From Allobosea sp. BK604 (GTDB lineage: Bacteria; Pseudomonadota; Alphaproteobacteria; Rhizobiales; Beijerinckiaceae): 64,000 nucleotides of DNA. The stretch's first letter is position 1. Each line of letters opens with the position of its first letter. The DNA lies in NCBI RefSeq assembly GCF_004341515.1, contig NZ_SLZF01000004.1:558001-622000 (forward strand), written 5' to 3'. The notes below the pieces were generated by a model. That model was not told the DNA's origin. It was given only the letters and a program-made list of their open reading frames with translations, and did no database searches. Of this stretch, positions 36,527-45,888 are shown piece after piece. A program made the position numbers and the translations under genes.

Positions 36527-38563
36527 ATGAGCCTATCATTCGCCAAATCGGGCGCCATTGACCAGGGCGTGGTGCTCACGGCGCTGAAAAGCGCCGTCAC
36601 CAAGCTCGACCCGCGCGAGCTCACCGGCAACCCGGTCATCCTCGCGACCGAGGTGGTCGCGGCCCTCGCCACGGTCTCCGCCGTGGTCGCCATCGCCAGC
36701 GGCACCGCTGCGGGCTTCCCCGTCCAGATCGCGATCTGGCTCTGGCTGACCGTGCTCTTCGCCAATTTCGCCGAAGCCATCGCCGAAGGCAGGGGCAAGG
36801 CGGCAGCGGATTCGCTGCGCGCCACCCGCGTCACCACCAAGGCCAAGCTGATCATCGATGCCTCGCGCAATGCGATCATTCCGACGCCGGCCCATGAACT
36901 CGCGCTCGGCGACATCGTCCTGGTCGAGGCCGGCGACGTCATCCCCGCCGATGGCGAGATCATCGAAGGCGTCGCCTCGGTCAACGAGGCCGCCATCACC
37001 GGCGAATCCGCCCCGGTGATCCGCGAGAGCGGCGGTGACCGCTCGGCCGTCACCGGCGGCACCACGGTCGTCTCCGACTGGATCAAGGTGAAGGTCACCT
37101 CGCAGCCGGGCTCGTCCTTTCTCGACCGCATGATCGCGATGGTGGAAGGCGCCGACCGGCGCAAGACCCCGAACGAGCTGGCGCTTGCGGTGCTGCTCGC
37201 CGGGCTGACGCTGGTCTTCCTGATCGCCGTGGTCACGCTGACCGGGCTCGGCGCCTTCTCCGGCATCACGCTCGACCCGATGGTGCTCGGCGCCCTCTTC
37301 GTGACGCTGATCCCGACCACGATCGGCGGCCTGCTCAGCGCGGTCGGCATCGCCGGCATGGACAGGCTGCTCAAGGTCAACGTCCTCGCCACTTCGGGCC
37401 GCGCGGTCGAGGCCGCGGGCGATGTCGACACGCTGCTGCTCGACAAGACCGGCACGATCACCTTCGGCAACCGCATGGCGGTCGAGGTCGTGCCGGCGCC
37501 GGGCGTGCGCCCCGATGCCGCCATGCGCGCGGCGCTTATCGCCTCGCTGGCGGACGAGACGCCGGAAGGCCGCTCTATCGTGGAGCTGGCGCGCAACCAG
37601 GGCGTCACCGCCGAGATCCCGGCCGGGGCGACCTCGATCCCGTTCAGCGCCACCACACGCCAGTCCGGCCTCGATGCCGACGGCAAATCCTGGCGCAAGG
37701 GCGCGGTCGATGCGGTGCTGCGCTCGCTCGACCTCGCCGACAGCCAGGTCCCGGCCGAGATGCGCCAGGCCGTCGACCGCGTCGCCCGCTCGGGCGGCAC
37801 GCCGCTCGCCGTCAGCGAGAACGGCGCGCTCGTCGGAATCATCCATCTCAAGGACGTGGTGAAGCCGGGCGTGAAGGAGCGCTTCGCCGATCTGCGCCGG
37901 ATGGGCGTGCGCACGGTGATGATCACCGGCGACAACCCGGTCACCGCGGCGGCGATCGCGTCGGAAGCGGGCGTCGATGATTTCCTCGCCGAGGCTACTC
38001 CCGAGGACAAGCTTCGGATCATCCGCACCGAGCAGGCCAAGGGCCGTCTCGTCGCGATGTGCGGCGACGGCGCCAACGATGCCCCTGCCCTGGCGCAGGC
38101 CGATGTCGGCGTTGCCATGCAGACCGGCGCCCAGGCCGCCCGCGAAGCCGGCAACATGGTCGATCTCGACTCGGACCCGACCAAGGTCCTCGAGATCGTC
38201 GAGGTCGGCAAGCAGCTATTGATCACCCGCGGCGCGCTGACGACCTTCTCGATCGCCAATGACGTGGCGAAGTATTTCGCCATCATCCCGGCGCTCTTCG
38301 TCGGCTCGCTGCCGGCGCTCGGCGCGCTCAACATCATGGGCTTGTCGAGCCCGGAGAGCGCCATCCTCTCGGCGGTGATCTTCAACGCGCTCGTCATCGT
38401 CGCGCTGATCCCGCTGGCGCTGCGCGGCGTGCGCTACCGTGCCATCGGCGCGGCCAAGCTGCTCTCGCGCAACCTCACCCTCTACGGCATCGGCGGGCTG
38501 ATCGCGCCTTTCATCGGCATCAAGCTGATCGACATCATCGTCGCAGCGCTGAAGCTCGCCTGA
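36527..38563 (+). CDS. kdpB: Potassium-transporting ATPase, ATP-binding subunit KdpB
   Basis: A 678-residue P-type ATPase, the catalytic subunit of Kdp. The phosphorylated Asp is D306 in [16 protein letters not shown] (actuator domain, ITGESAPV), the KGAVDAV nucleotide-site block, and [18 protein letters not shown] (hinge, Mg2+ Asp) are all intact. About seven membrane helices are expected. A likely ribosome-binding site is AAAGGAACTCG before the ATG at 36527. It is separated from kdpA by the palindromic repeats. Confidence 0.97.
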   Translation: MSLSFAKSGAIDQGVVLTALKSAVTKLDPRELTGNPVILATEVVAALATVSAVVAIASGTAAGFPVQIAIWLWLTVLFANFAEAIAEGRGKAAADSLRATRVTTKAKLIIDASRNAIIPTPAHELALGDIVLVEAGDVIPADGEIIEGVASVNEAAITGESAPVIRESGGDRSAVTGGTTVVSDWIKVKVTSQPGSSFLDRMIAMVEGADRRKTPNELALAVLLAGLTLVFLIAVVTLTGLGAFSGITLDPMVLGALFVTLIPTTIGGLLSAVGIAGMDRLLKVNVLATSGRAVEAAGDVDTLLLDKTGTITFGNRMAVEVVPAPGVRPDAAMRAALIASLADETPEGRSIVELARNQGVTAEIPAGATSIPFSATTRQSGLDADGKSWRKGAVDAVLRSLDLADSQVPAEMRQAVDRVARSGGTPLAVSENGALVGIIHLKDVVKPGVKERFADLRRMGVRTVMITGDNPVTAAAIASEAGVDDFLAEATPEDKLRIIRTEQAKGRLVAMCGDGANDAPALAQADVGVAMQTGAQAAREAGNMVDLDSDPTKVLEIVEVGKQLLITRGALTTFSIANDVAKYFAIIPALFVGSLPALGALNIMGLSSPESAILSAVIFNALVIVALIPLALRGVRYRAIGAAKLLSRNLTLYGIGGLIAPFIGIKLIDIIVAALKLA

Positions 38564-38582
38564 GTTAAGAAGGACCACGACC

Positions 38583-39191
38583 ATGTTGTCCCAGCTTCGC
38601 CCCGCCATCGTCTCGATGGTTTTCTTCACCGCCGTGCTCGGGCTCGGCTATCCGCTCGCCGTGACCGGGATCGCCGGCGCTCTCTTCCCCGCCCAGGCCG
38701 GCGGCTCGCTGATCCGCAATGCGCAAGGCGAGATCGTCGGATCGGAATGGATCGGCCAGAACTTCAAGGATCCGGCCTATCTGCATCCGCGCCCCTCGGC
38801 CGCGGGCAAGGATGGCTATGACGCCTCCTCCTCGTCAGGCTCCAATCTCGGGCCACTGAACGAGGATCTCGCCGCCCGCATCAAGGGCGATGCCGACGCG
38901 CTGCGCGAGAGCGACGGCCAGGGCCCGATCCCGGCCGATGCGGTGACGGCTTCCGGTTCGGGGCTGGATCCCCATATCTCGCCGGAGAATGCCACGCGTC
39001 AGATCATTCGCATCGCCAGTGCCCGCAATACGGCTCCGGCAGAGGTCGCGGCGATCATCGCGGAGAACACCCAAGGTCCCACCTTCGGCTTCCTCGGCCG
39101 GCCGCGCGTCAATGTCCTGACCGCGAACCTTGCCCTCGACGCCCGCTATCCTAAGGCTAAAGCTAAAGGCGCCGTGAGCCAGATTCAGTGA
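38583..39191 (+). CDS. kdpC: Potassium-transporting ATPase subunit KdpC
   Basis: A 202-residue subunit with one N-terminal membrane helix and a periplasmic domain. Family blocks are GLGYPLAVTGIA, IGQNFKDPAYLHPRPSAAG, SSSGSNLGPLN, VTASGSGLDPHISP and GRPRVNVLTANLALDA. KdpC couples or stabilises KdpA and KdpB. AAGAAGGACC precedes the ATG, 19 bases after kdpB. Confidence 0.97.
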   Translation: MLSQLRPAIVSMVFFTAVLGLGYPLAVTGIAGALFPAQAGGSLIRNAQGEIVGSEWIGQNFKDPAYLHPRPSAAGKDGYDASSSSGSNLGPLNEDLAARIKGDADALRESDGQGPIPADAVTASGSGLDPHISPENATRQIIRIASARNTAPAEVAAIIAENTQGPTFGFLGRPRVNVLTANLALDARYPKAKAKGAVSQIQ

Positions 39192-39204
39192 CAAGTCACG
39201 CTCG

Positions 39205-41931
39205 ATGACAGCAGACGAGACGCGATATCGGGAAGAGGGTCGCCCCGACCCCGATGCCCTGCTCGCCCAGGCCGGCCGCAAGCGCGGCCGGCTCAAGATT
39301 TTTCTGGGCATGGCGCCAGGCGTCGGCAAGACCTTCGAGATGCTGACGCAAGGCCGCCGCGCCGCGCAGGAGCATGGCGAGGTCCTGGTCGGCGTGGTCG
39401 AGACCCATGGCAGGCGCGAGACCGAAGCCCTGCTCGACGGGCTCGAGGTGATGGCGCGCCGGCCGATCGAGCACCGCGGCCGCATCCTGCTGGAATTCGA
39501 TATCGACACGGCGCTGGCGCTGAAGCCGCGCCTGCTGCTCGTCGACGAATACGCCCATTCCAACGCGGCGGGCAGCCGCCACCCGAAGCGCTGGCAGGAT
39601 GTCGAGGAACTGCTCACGGCCGGCATCGATGTCTGGACCACGCTGAACGTCCAGCATCTTGAAAGCCTGGTCGACGTGATCTGGAAGATCACCGGCGTGC
39701 GCCAGCGCGAGACAGTGCCGGACAGCGTGCTCAGCAAGGCCGACGAGATCGAGCTGATCGACATCACGCCGACGGAACTGCGCCAGCGCATGGCCGAGGG
39801 CAAGGTCTACCTGCCGGACACCGCGCGGCTCGCCGCCGACAATTTCTTCAAGCCGGAGAACCTGACGGCGCTGCGTGAGCTCGCGTTGCGCCGCGCCGCG
39901 CAGACGGTCGACGACCATCTCAGCCAGGCGATGAAGCGCGCCGGGGTCGAGGGGCCCTGGGCGGCGGGCGAGCGCATCCTCGTGCTGATCGGCCCCGACG
40001 CCATGGCGAACTCGCTGGTCCGTGCCGGCCGGCGCCTCTCCGACATGATGATGGATGCGCCCTGGACCGTCGCCTATGTCGAGCGGCCCAATGCGGCAGA
40101 GACCGATACTGCGCGGGGGCGCAGCCTGTCGGAGGCGCTCAAGCTCGCCGAACAGCTCGGCGGCGCCAATGTGGTGCTGACCGGTGACGACCTCGTCGCG
40201 ACGGTGCTGGAATATGCGCGGCGCAACAACGTCACCCAGATCGTCGTCGGCAAGTCGAATCGCCGCGGCTGGCGGGCCTGGTTCCATAAATCGCTCGCCC
40301 CCGCGCTGTTGAAGGAGCAGAGCGGCGCGGCGTTGCACATCATCACCGAGGTCGCGACCGGACCGGCGGCTCCGGCCGCGGCGCGCCAATCCCGCCATGC
40401 CATCGCCATCGCCTGGGGTGGGCATCTCGCGTCGGTCGCCCTGGTCGGCGGCGCCATCATCCTGGGTCGGATGGTCGAGAACCGGGTCGAGAACGCCAAT
40501 CTCGCCATGCTGTTCATGGTGAGCGTGCTGATCTCAGGCCTCGCCTTCGGCCTGTGGCCCGCGATCACCGCGGCCGCGCTGGCGGCCGTCGCCTATAATT
40601 TCTTCTTTCTCGAACCGCTTCTGACCTTCTGGATCGGTCATCCCGCCGATGTCCTGACCTTCCTGGTTTTCTTCGCCGTGGCGATGACGACCGGCGGCTT
40701 GACCGGGCGCATCCGCGACCAGGCCAAGGCGACGGCGCGGCGGGCTTCGGCCATCGCAGCGCTGCTGGCAGCAGGCCGGCGCCTCTCCGGTGCGGCACGC
40801 AAGGAGGATGCGGCGGCCATCCTGGCCGAGCAGCTATCGGCAGCGACAGCGGGCAAGGTCGTGGTCTTCCTGCCCCAGGGCGAGGAGATCGTGGCGGCGG
40901 CCGGCGCGCCCGAGCTCGAAGCGCTCACCACAGCCGACATGACGGCTGCGCGCTGGGCCTGGACCCGTGGCGAGCCCGCCGGTGCAGGGACCGGCACCTT
41001 GCCGAACGTCGCCTGGAGTTTCCGGCCGCTACAGGGCGTGCGCTCACGCTCCGGCGTCGTCGGCTTCGAGCCCAAGGCGCTCTCCGGCGCCGAGAACGAG
41101 CGTTTCGCGCTCGCTCTCCTCGACCAGGGCGCGATCGCGCTGGAGCGGGCCGAGCTCGCCGCCGCCGCGGTCGATGCCGAGGCGCTCAGGCGCTCGGACC
41201 GGTTGCGCTCGGCCCTGCTCAACTCGGTCAGCCACGATCTGCGCACGCCGCTCGCGACCGTGCTCGGCTCGGTGACGACGCTGATCGATTTCGGCAAGAG
41301 CGTCGACCCGTCCGTCCGCGACGACCTCCTGCTCTCGATCCGCGAGGAGGCCGAGCGCCTCAACCGCTATGTCGGCGACCTGCTCGACATGACGCGGCTC
41401 GAAGGCGGTGCGCTGGTGACGCGGCGCGACTGGACCGATGTGCGCGATGTCATCGCCGCCGCCGCCGCACGCGTCTCGCGCCGGCTGAGCAAGCGCCGGA
41501 TCCTGCGCGATTTTCCGGCCGAGCTCTCGATGGTCAGGGCCGATCCTGGCCTGCTCGAACAGGTGCTGGTCAATATCCTGGAGAACGCCATCGCCTATAG
41601 CGAGGACGGCGCGCTGATCGAGACGGCGGCCTATGAGGACCGCGGCAATGTCGTGATCTCGATCGAGGACGAGGGCCGTGGCATCCCGACCGAGGAACTG
41701 GAGCGCGTCTTCGAGAAATTCCGCCGCCTGGAGGAATCGACCGATCGTGGCGGCGAGCGCGGCAAGGGCGCGGGCCTTGGGCTCGCCATTGCCAAGGGCT
41801 TCGTCGAGGCGATGGGCGGGCGCATCGCGGCCGCCAGCCCGATCCATGACCGCCCTGATGGCAGCAAGGGCGGCACCCGCATCCTGATCAGCCTGCGCAA
41901 GGACACAACGGAAACCGGAACGTCTGCATGA
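39205..41931 (+). CDS. kdpD: Sensor histidine kinase KdpD
   Basis: A 908-residue potassium sensor kinase. The N-terminal KdpD domain has Walker A GMAPGVGKT (~35-43) and DEYAHSN; a USP-like domain follows, then four membrane helices (~residues 405-500), a GAF-like region and the kinase core. The phospho-acceptor is H677 in SHDLRTPLATV; NILENAIAYS (N box), DEGRGIP and GLGLAI (G boxes) are intact. KdpD senses low K+ or osmotic stress and phosphorylates KdpE. It starts 13 bases after kdpC and overlaps kdpE by four bases. Confidence 0.96.
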   Translation: MTADETRYREEGRPDPDALLAQAGRKRGRLKIFLGMAPGVGKTFEMLTQGRRAAQEHGEVLVGVVETHGRRETEALLDGLEVMARRPIEHRGRILLEFDIDTALALKPRLLLVDEYAHSNAAGSRHPKRWQDVEELLTAGIDVWTTLNVQHLESLVDVIWKITGVRQRETVPDSVLSKADEIELIDITPTELRQRMAEGKVYLPDTARLAADNFFKPENLTALRELALRRAAQTVDDHLSQAMKRAGVEGPWAAGERILVLIGPDAMANSLVRAGRRLSDMMMDAPWTVAYVERPNAAETDTARGRSLSEALKLAEQLGGANVVLTGDDLVATVLEYARRNNVTQIVVGKSNRRGWRAWFHKSLAPALLKEQSGAALHIITEVATGPAAPAAARQSRHAIAIAWGGHLASVALVGGAIILGRMVENRVENANLAMLFMVSVLISGLAFGLWPAITAAALAAVAYNFFFLEPLLTFWIGHPADVLTFLVFFAVAMTTGGLTGRIRDQAKATARRASAIAALLAAGRRLSGAARKEDAAAILAEQLSAATAGKVVVFLPQGEEIVAAAGAPELEALTTADMTAARWAWTRGEPAGAGTGTLPNVAWSFRPLQGVRSRSGVVGFEPKALSGAENERFALALLDQGAIALERAELAAAAVDAEALRRSDRLRSALLNSVSHDLRTPLATVLGSVTTLIDFGKSVDPSVRDDLLLSIREEAERLNRYVGDLLDMTRLEGGALVTRRDWTDVRDVIAAAAARVSRRLSKRRILRDFPAELSMVRADPGLLEQVLVNILENAIAYSEDGALIETAAYEDRGNVVISIEDEGRGIPTEELERVFEKFRRLEESTDRGGERGKGAGLGLAIAKGFVEAMGGRIAAASPIHDRPDGSKGGTRILISLRKDTTETGTSA

Positions 41932-42623
41932 CAGCCTTTCGCCCCCGCATTCTCGTCATCGACGACGAGCCACAGATCCACCGCTTCCTCGGCCCGGCTC
42001 TCGACGCCGCCGGCTACGAGCCGATCCGCGCCGACGATGCCGCCGCCGGCCTGCGCGAGCTCGCCCGCAAGCCGCCGGACGCGGTGGTGCTCGATCTCGG
42101 CCTGCCCGACATGGACGGCAAGGAGGCGCTGGCCAAGGCGCGCGCCTTTTATGACGGGCCGGTCATCATCCTCTCGGCCCGCGATCGCGAGACCGAGAAG
42201 ATCGACGCGCTCGATTCCGGCGCGGACGACTATGTCGAAAAGCCCTTCGGCGTCGGCGAGCTGCTCGCCCGCCTGCGCGTCGCGCTGCGCCATCGCCTCG
42301 AGCGCCAGGGCGCCGAGGCGACGATCGTCTCAGGCAATGTCGAGATCGACCTCGTCAACCGCCGCGTCAGCCGTGACGGCGCGCATGTGAAGCTCTCGCC
42401 CAAGGAATATGACCTGCTCGCCTGTCTCGCCGGCGGCAATGGCCGCGTGCTGACGCATCGCCAGATCCTGACCGCGGTCTGGGGCCCGGCCCATGAGCAC
42501 GACGTGCAGTATCTGCGCGTCTTCGTCGGGCAATTGCGCCAGAAGCTGGAAGATGACCCGGCCACGCCGAAGCTGATCGAGACCGAGCCGGGGGTGGGTT
42601 ACCGACTGGGTGGCCTCGTATAG
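41928..42623 (+). CDS. kdpE: Response regulator KdpE (OmpR family)
   Basis: A 231-residue two-component regulator. The receiver domain has acidic DDE, the phospho-acceptor D56 (VVLDLGLPDMDG) and the conserved Lys in YVEKPFG. The C-terminal winged helix is OmpR type (LSPKEYDLLACLAGGNGRVLTHRQIL, VGYRL). It is coupled to kdpD by ATGA overlap and should activate the kdp promoter upstream of 34485. Confidence 0.96.
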   Translation: MTAFRPRILVIDDEPQIHRFLGPALDAAGYEPIRADDAAAGLRELARKPPDAVVLDLGLPDMDGKEALAKARAFYDGPVIILSARDRETEKIDALDSGADDYVEKPFGVGELLARLRVALRHRLERQGAEATIVSGNVEIDLVNRRVSRDGAHVKLSPKEYDLLACLAGGNGRVLTHRQILTAVWGPAHEHDVQYLRVFVGQLRQKLEDDPATPKLIETEPGVGYRLGGLV

Positions 42624-42650
42624 CCGGTCCTTAGAGGATTTTTCCGACCT

Positions 42651-42671
42651 CCCCGGCTCGCCCAGCCGGGG
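42651..42671 (+). terminator. Hairpin downstream of kdpE
   Basis: CCCCGGCT (42651-42658) pairs perfectly with AGCCGGGG (42664-42671) around loop CGCCC. No T-tract follows, but flanking AGAGGA/TCCTCT bases can extend the fold, so it may be a weak terminator between kdp and the sulfite reductase operon. Confidence 0.45.
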
Positions 42672-42675
42672 CGAA

Positions 42676-42685
42676 GATAATTATC
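42676..42685. promoter_or_regulatory. Palindrome GATAATTATC upstream of the sulfite reductase operon
   Basis: A perfect 10-base palindrome 110 bases upstream of the ferredoxin start, in an AT-rich patch that is likely the operon promoter region. It could be an operator, but a 10-base AT palindrome can also arise by chance. Confidence 0.25.
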
Positions 42686-42795
42686 CTCTTTCTGAATGGG
42701 AATAAGGAAAAACACGCTACCTGACGTGAATTGAACCGATCGCCGCCCGGGTTTATTTGAAGTGTTCGGAAGAACGAACGAGGCGAGCGGAGCAG

Positions 42796-43110
42796 GTGGC
42801 CATTCTGAACGTCATCGACCGGCAGGGCCGGCCCCATGCGCTTGAAGCCGTCGAGGGCTGGCGCGTCATGGAGATCCTGCGCGATTACCGCGTTGGGATC
42901 GAGGGCGTCTGCGGCGGTTCCTGCGATTGCGCCACCTGCCATGTCATCGTCGCGCCCGACTGGGCGAAGCGGCTGCCCGAGGCGCGCGCGGACGAGATCG
43001 ATGCGCTCGACACGCTGCCGCTGATCGAGCCGACCTCGCGCCTCTCCTGCCAGCTGATCTGGTCCGACGATCTCGACGGGCTCACCCTCACTCTCGCGGA
43101 GGCCGCTTGA
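42796..43110 (+). CDS. [2Fe-2S] ferredoxin (adrenodoxin-like)
   Basis: A 104-residue ferredoxin. The cluster ligands are C39, C45, C48 and C85, giving C-x5-C-x2-C-x36-C, exactly the vertebrate/ISC-type spacing; an extra Cys (C43) lies in the loop. It is the first gene of the sulfite reductase operon and, because CysI here is the ferredoxin-type enzyme with no flavoprotein CysJ nearby, is a good candidate for its electron donor (inference). I take the GTG at 42796, preceded by GGAG; an earlier TTG at 42757 is less likely. The stop overlaps the next start (TGATG). Confidence 0.85.
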   Translation: MAILNVIDRQGRPHALEAVEGWRVMEILRDYRVGIEGVCGGSCDCATCHVIVAPDWAKRLPEARADEIDALDTLPLIEPTSRLSCQLIWSDDLDGLTLTLAEAA

Positions 43111-43469
43111 TGGCTGCTGCTCCCAAGCGCCCGGCCCTGCCGGCGATCCTGCTCGCCAACGACCTGCTCGACGGCGATATCGTTTTCGCGACCGCCGGAG
43201 CCGAAGGCGCCCTGATCTGGACGCGCGATCCGGCGCATGCGCTGGTGGCGAATGACGACAAGGCGGCCGAGCAGCTCGAAGCCTATGCCGCCAACCAGCT
43301 CGCCACCAACCATGTGGTCGATGCCTATCTGGTCGATGTCGCGATCGAGGCCGGCCAGCCGGTGCCGCGGCATTATCGCGAACGCATGAAGACGCTCGGA
43401 CCGAGCAACCGCCCCGATCTCGGCAAGCAGGCCGGCGAGGGTATCGAACGCGCCGAGCAAGGGGCCTGA
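43110..43469 (+). CDS. DUF2849 domain-containing protein
   Basis: A 119-residue cytoplasmic protein of the DUF2849 family, which is regularly found beside siroheme synthase and sulfite reductase in alphaproteobacteria. It begins with LPAILLANDLLDGDIVFAT and has WTRDPAHALVANDDKAAEQLEA. Its biochemical role is unknown; a part in siroheme enzyme maturation is suggested only by context. GGAGG seven bases before the overlapping ATG sets the start. cysI follows after 2 bases. Confidence 0.9.
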   Translation: MAAAPKRPALPAILLANDLLDGDIVFATAGAEGALIWTRDPAHALVANDDKAAEQLEAYAANQLATNHVVDAYLVDVAIEAGQPVPRHYRERMKTLGPSNRPDLGKQAGEGIERAEQGA

Positions 43470-43471
43470 CG

Positions 43472-45142
43472 ATGTATCGTTACGACGAATTCGATGAACG
43501 CTTCGTGCGCGAGCGCGTGGCGCAGTTCCGCGACCAGGTCGCGCGCCGGCTCGACGGCTCGCTGACCGAGGACGAGTTCAAGCCGCTGCGGCTGAAGAAC
43601 GGCGTCTATCTCCAGCTCCACGCCTATATGCTGCGCATCGCCGTGCCCTATGGCACGCTGAATTCGCGGCAGCTGCGCCAGCTCGCGCTGATCGGCGAGA
43701 AATACGACCGCGGCTACGGCCATTTCACCACGCGCACCAATCTCCAGTACAACTGGCCGAAGCTGCGCGACATTCCGGACATTCTCGACCTGCTCGCCGA
43801 TGTCGAGATGCATTGCATCCAGACCTCCGGCAATTGCATCCGCAACGTCACGGCCGACCATTTTGCCGGCGTCGCGCAGGACGAGATCGAGGATCCGCGC
43901 CCGACCGCGGAGCTGATCCGGCAATGGTCGAGCCTGCATCCGGAATTCAGCTACCTGCCGCGCAAGTTCAAGATCGCCGTGACCGGCGCCGAGCATGACC
44001 GCGCCGTGATCAAGGCCCACGATATCGGGCTGCGCTTGCGCCGGCATCCCGACACGCACGAGATCTGCTTCGAGGTCAGCGTCGGCGGCGGGCTCGGCCG
44101 CACGCCGATGATCGGCAAGGTCGTGCGCGACTATCTGCCCAAGGCCGACCTGCTCGCCTATCTCGAGGCGGTCATGCGGGTCTACAATCTCGAAGGCCGG
44201 CGCGACAACAAGTACAAGGCGCGCGTCAAGATCCTCGTCCACGAGATCGGCGTCGAGGAATTCACCCGCCGTGTCGAGGAGGAATTCGCCCGGCTCGACG
44301 GCCCCTCGGTCAATGCCGATCCGGCCGAGGTCGCGCGCATCGCCGCCTATTTCGCCCCGCCCTCCTACGAGGTGTTGCCGGAAACCAGCCGCGTGCTGGA
44401 AGCGACCAAGGCCGCCAACCCGGCTTTTGCGCGCTGGGTCGAGACCAACACGACGCCGCACAAGGCTCCGGGCTATACCGCGCTGACGATCTCCCTGAAG
44501 CCGATCGGCGAGGCGCCGGGCGATGCGACTTCGGAGCAGATGCGGCTCGTCGCCGATCTCGCGGAGCAGTATTCGCATGACGAGCTGCGCGTCACCCATG
44601 CCCAGAACCTCGTGCTGCCGCACCTGCGCCAGCGCGATCTCTTCACGATCTGGCAGAAGCTCGGCGAGGCCGGGCTGGCCAGCGCCAATATCGGCCTGAT
44701 CACCGACATCATCGCCTGCCCCGGCCTGGATTATTGCGCGCTGGCGACGGCGCGCTCGATCCCGATCGCACAGGCGATCCAGCGCCGCTTCGCCGATGAC
44801 GAGCGCCAGCGCCTGATCGGCGAGCTCAACATCAAGATCTCCGGCTGCATCAACGCCTGCGGCCACCATCATATCGGCCATATCGGCATTCTCGGCCTCG
44901 AGAAGCGCGGCATCGAATCCTACCAGATCACGCTTGGCGGCGAGGCGACCGAGAACGCCACGATCGGCGAGATTCTCGGCCCTGGCCTGGCGGCCGAGGA
45001 CGTGCCGGACGCGATCGGCCGCATCGTCGACGTCTACCTGGCCGAGCGCCAGGGCAATGAGAGCTTCATCGAGAGCGTGCGCCGGCTCGGGCTCGCCCCG
45101 TTCAAGGCTGCCTTCCAGGAGGTTGCGAATGCTGTTGCTTGA
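43472..45142 (+). CDS. cysI: Ferredoxin-type nitrite/sulfite reductase (assimilatory)
   Basis: A 556-residue siroheme/[4Fe-4S] reductase that takes sulfite to sulfide in six electrons. Cluster ligands are C416 and C422 (CPGLDYC) and C459 and C463 (CINAC GHH). Other blocks are GHFTTRTNLQ, QTSGNCIRNVTAD and LPRKFKIAVTG, typical of the NirA/Sir fold. Genome context (siroheme synthase, sulfate transporter, DUF2849, DUF934) favours sulfite over nitrite. The C-terminus overlaps the DUF934 gene by 14 bases. Confidence 0.95.
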   Translation: MYRYDEFDERFVRERVAQFRDQVARRLDGSLTEDEFKPLRLKNGVYLQLHAYMLRIAVPYGTLNSRQLRQLALIGEKYDRGYGHFTTRTNLQYNWPKLRDIPDILDLLADVEMHCIQTSGNCIRNVTADHFAGVAQDEIEDPRPTAELIRQWSSLHPEFSYLPRKFKIAVTGAEHDRAVIKAHDIGLRLRRHPDTHEICFEVSVGGGLGRTPMIGKVVRDYLPKADLLAYLEAVMRVYNLEGRRDNKYKARVKILVHEIGVEEFTRRVEEEFARLDGPSVNADPAEVARIAAYFAPPSYEVLPETSRVLEATKAANPAFARWVETNTTPHKAPGYTALTISLKPIGEAPGDATSEQMRLVADLAEQYSHDELRVTHAQNLVLPHLRQRDLFTIWQKLGEAGLASANIGLITDIIACPGLDYCALATARSIPIAQAIQRRFADDERQRLIGELNIKISGCINACGHHHIGHIGILGLEKRGIESYQITLGGEATENATIGEILGPGLAAEDVPDAIGRIVDVYLAERQGNESFIESVRRLGLAPFKAAFQEVANAVA

Positions 45143-45644
45143 TAAGAGCGGCGCCAAGGCCGATGTCTGGACGCGCAGCGAAGGCGCGGCGATCGACAAT
45201 ATCTCGCATGCGCTCGTCGCCTGGGAGGCGCTGCCGGAAGCGCTTCAGCAGAAATCGCGCGACCAGCGCCTCGGCGTGATCGTTCCGAACAATGTCAGCA
45301 TCGCCGAGCTCAAGCTGGTGCTGCGGCAATTGTCTCTGGTCGCAGTCAGCTTTCCTTCCTTCTCGGACGGGCGTGGCTTCAGCCTGGCCAAGCTGATCCG
45401 CAATCACGGCTTCACCGGCACCCTCCGCGCGTCAGGCCCGCTGATCGCTGACCAGTTCGCCTATGCCATCTCCTGCGGCTTCGACGAGATCGAGCTGCCC
45501 GATGCCAGTGCCGGCCGCCAGCCGGTCGAGCAGTGGCTCAAGGCCGTCGCGCAGATCAGCCATGGCTACCAGCGCGGCTATGGCGACAACCGCAACATCC
45601 TCGACCAGCGCCGCGCGGCGCGGGCCGCCGGCGGGGCCGTGTGA
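45129..45644 (+). CDS. DUF934 domain-containing protein (sulfite reductase-associated)
   Basis: A 171-residue protein of the DUF934 family. SFPSFSDGRGFSLAKLIRN and the C-terminal SHGYQRGYGDNRNIL are hallmark blocks. Family members are encoded next to CysI/CysH in proteobacteria and are thought to assist sulfite reduction, but the mechanism is unknown. AGGAGG seven bases before the ATG at 45129 supports this start inside the end of cysI. In many relatives cysH lies between cysI and this gene; here it does not. Confidence 0.9.
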   Translation: MLLLDKSGAKADVWTRSEGAAIDNISHALVAWEALPEALQQKSRDQRLGVIVPNNVSIAELKLVLRQLSLVAVSFPSFSDGRGFSLAKLIRNHGFTGTLRASGPLIADQFAYAISCGFDEIELPDASAGRQPVEQWLKAVAQISHGYQRGYGDNRNILDQRRAARAAGGAV

Positions 45645-45717
45645 CATGGCCCTCGCCTCGCCAGGCAAGGGCTTTCAGGGGCGCCATCCGGCGCTCGACA
45701 ATGATGAGGAGGAGAGC

Positions 45718-45888
45718 ATGAGCCACGACGTGATGCGCACGATCCCTCCCCGCGCCTTTGAGCGCTGGTTCGATCTTTGCTTTCGCCTTATCATCCTGGC
45801 GCTTGCCGGTTTCTGGCTGCTGATGCCGCCGGCCGGCGTCTCGCAGCGCCCGGCGGATGATGTGAAGGCAGCAGTAGCGACCCGATGA
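45718..45888 (+). CDS. Small single-pass membrane protein in the cysI-cysG operon
   Basis: A 56-residue protein with one membrane helix (FDLCFRLIILALAGFWLLM) between a basic N-terminus and a short polar tail. GGAGGAG precedes the ATG at 45718; an in-frame ATG at 45646 lacks a comparable signal. The stop overlaps the cysG start (ATGA), so it is coupled to siroheme synthesis. I recognise no family. Confidence 0.65.
   Translation: MSHDVMRTIPPRAFERWFDLCFRLIILALAGFWLLMPPAGVSQRPADDVKAAVATR

Noticed and set aside
43373..45199. 608-codon frame antisense to cysI
   Set aside because: Shadow of the sulfite reductase gene, whose cluster ligands are intact on the plus strand.
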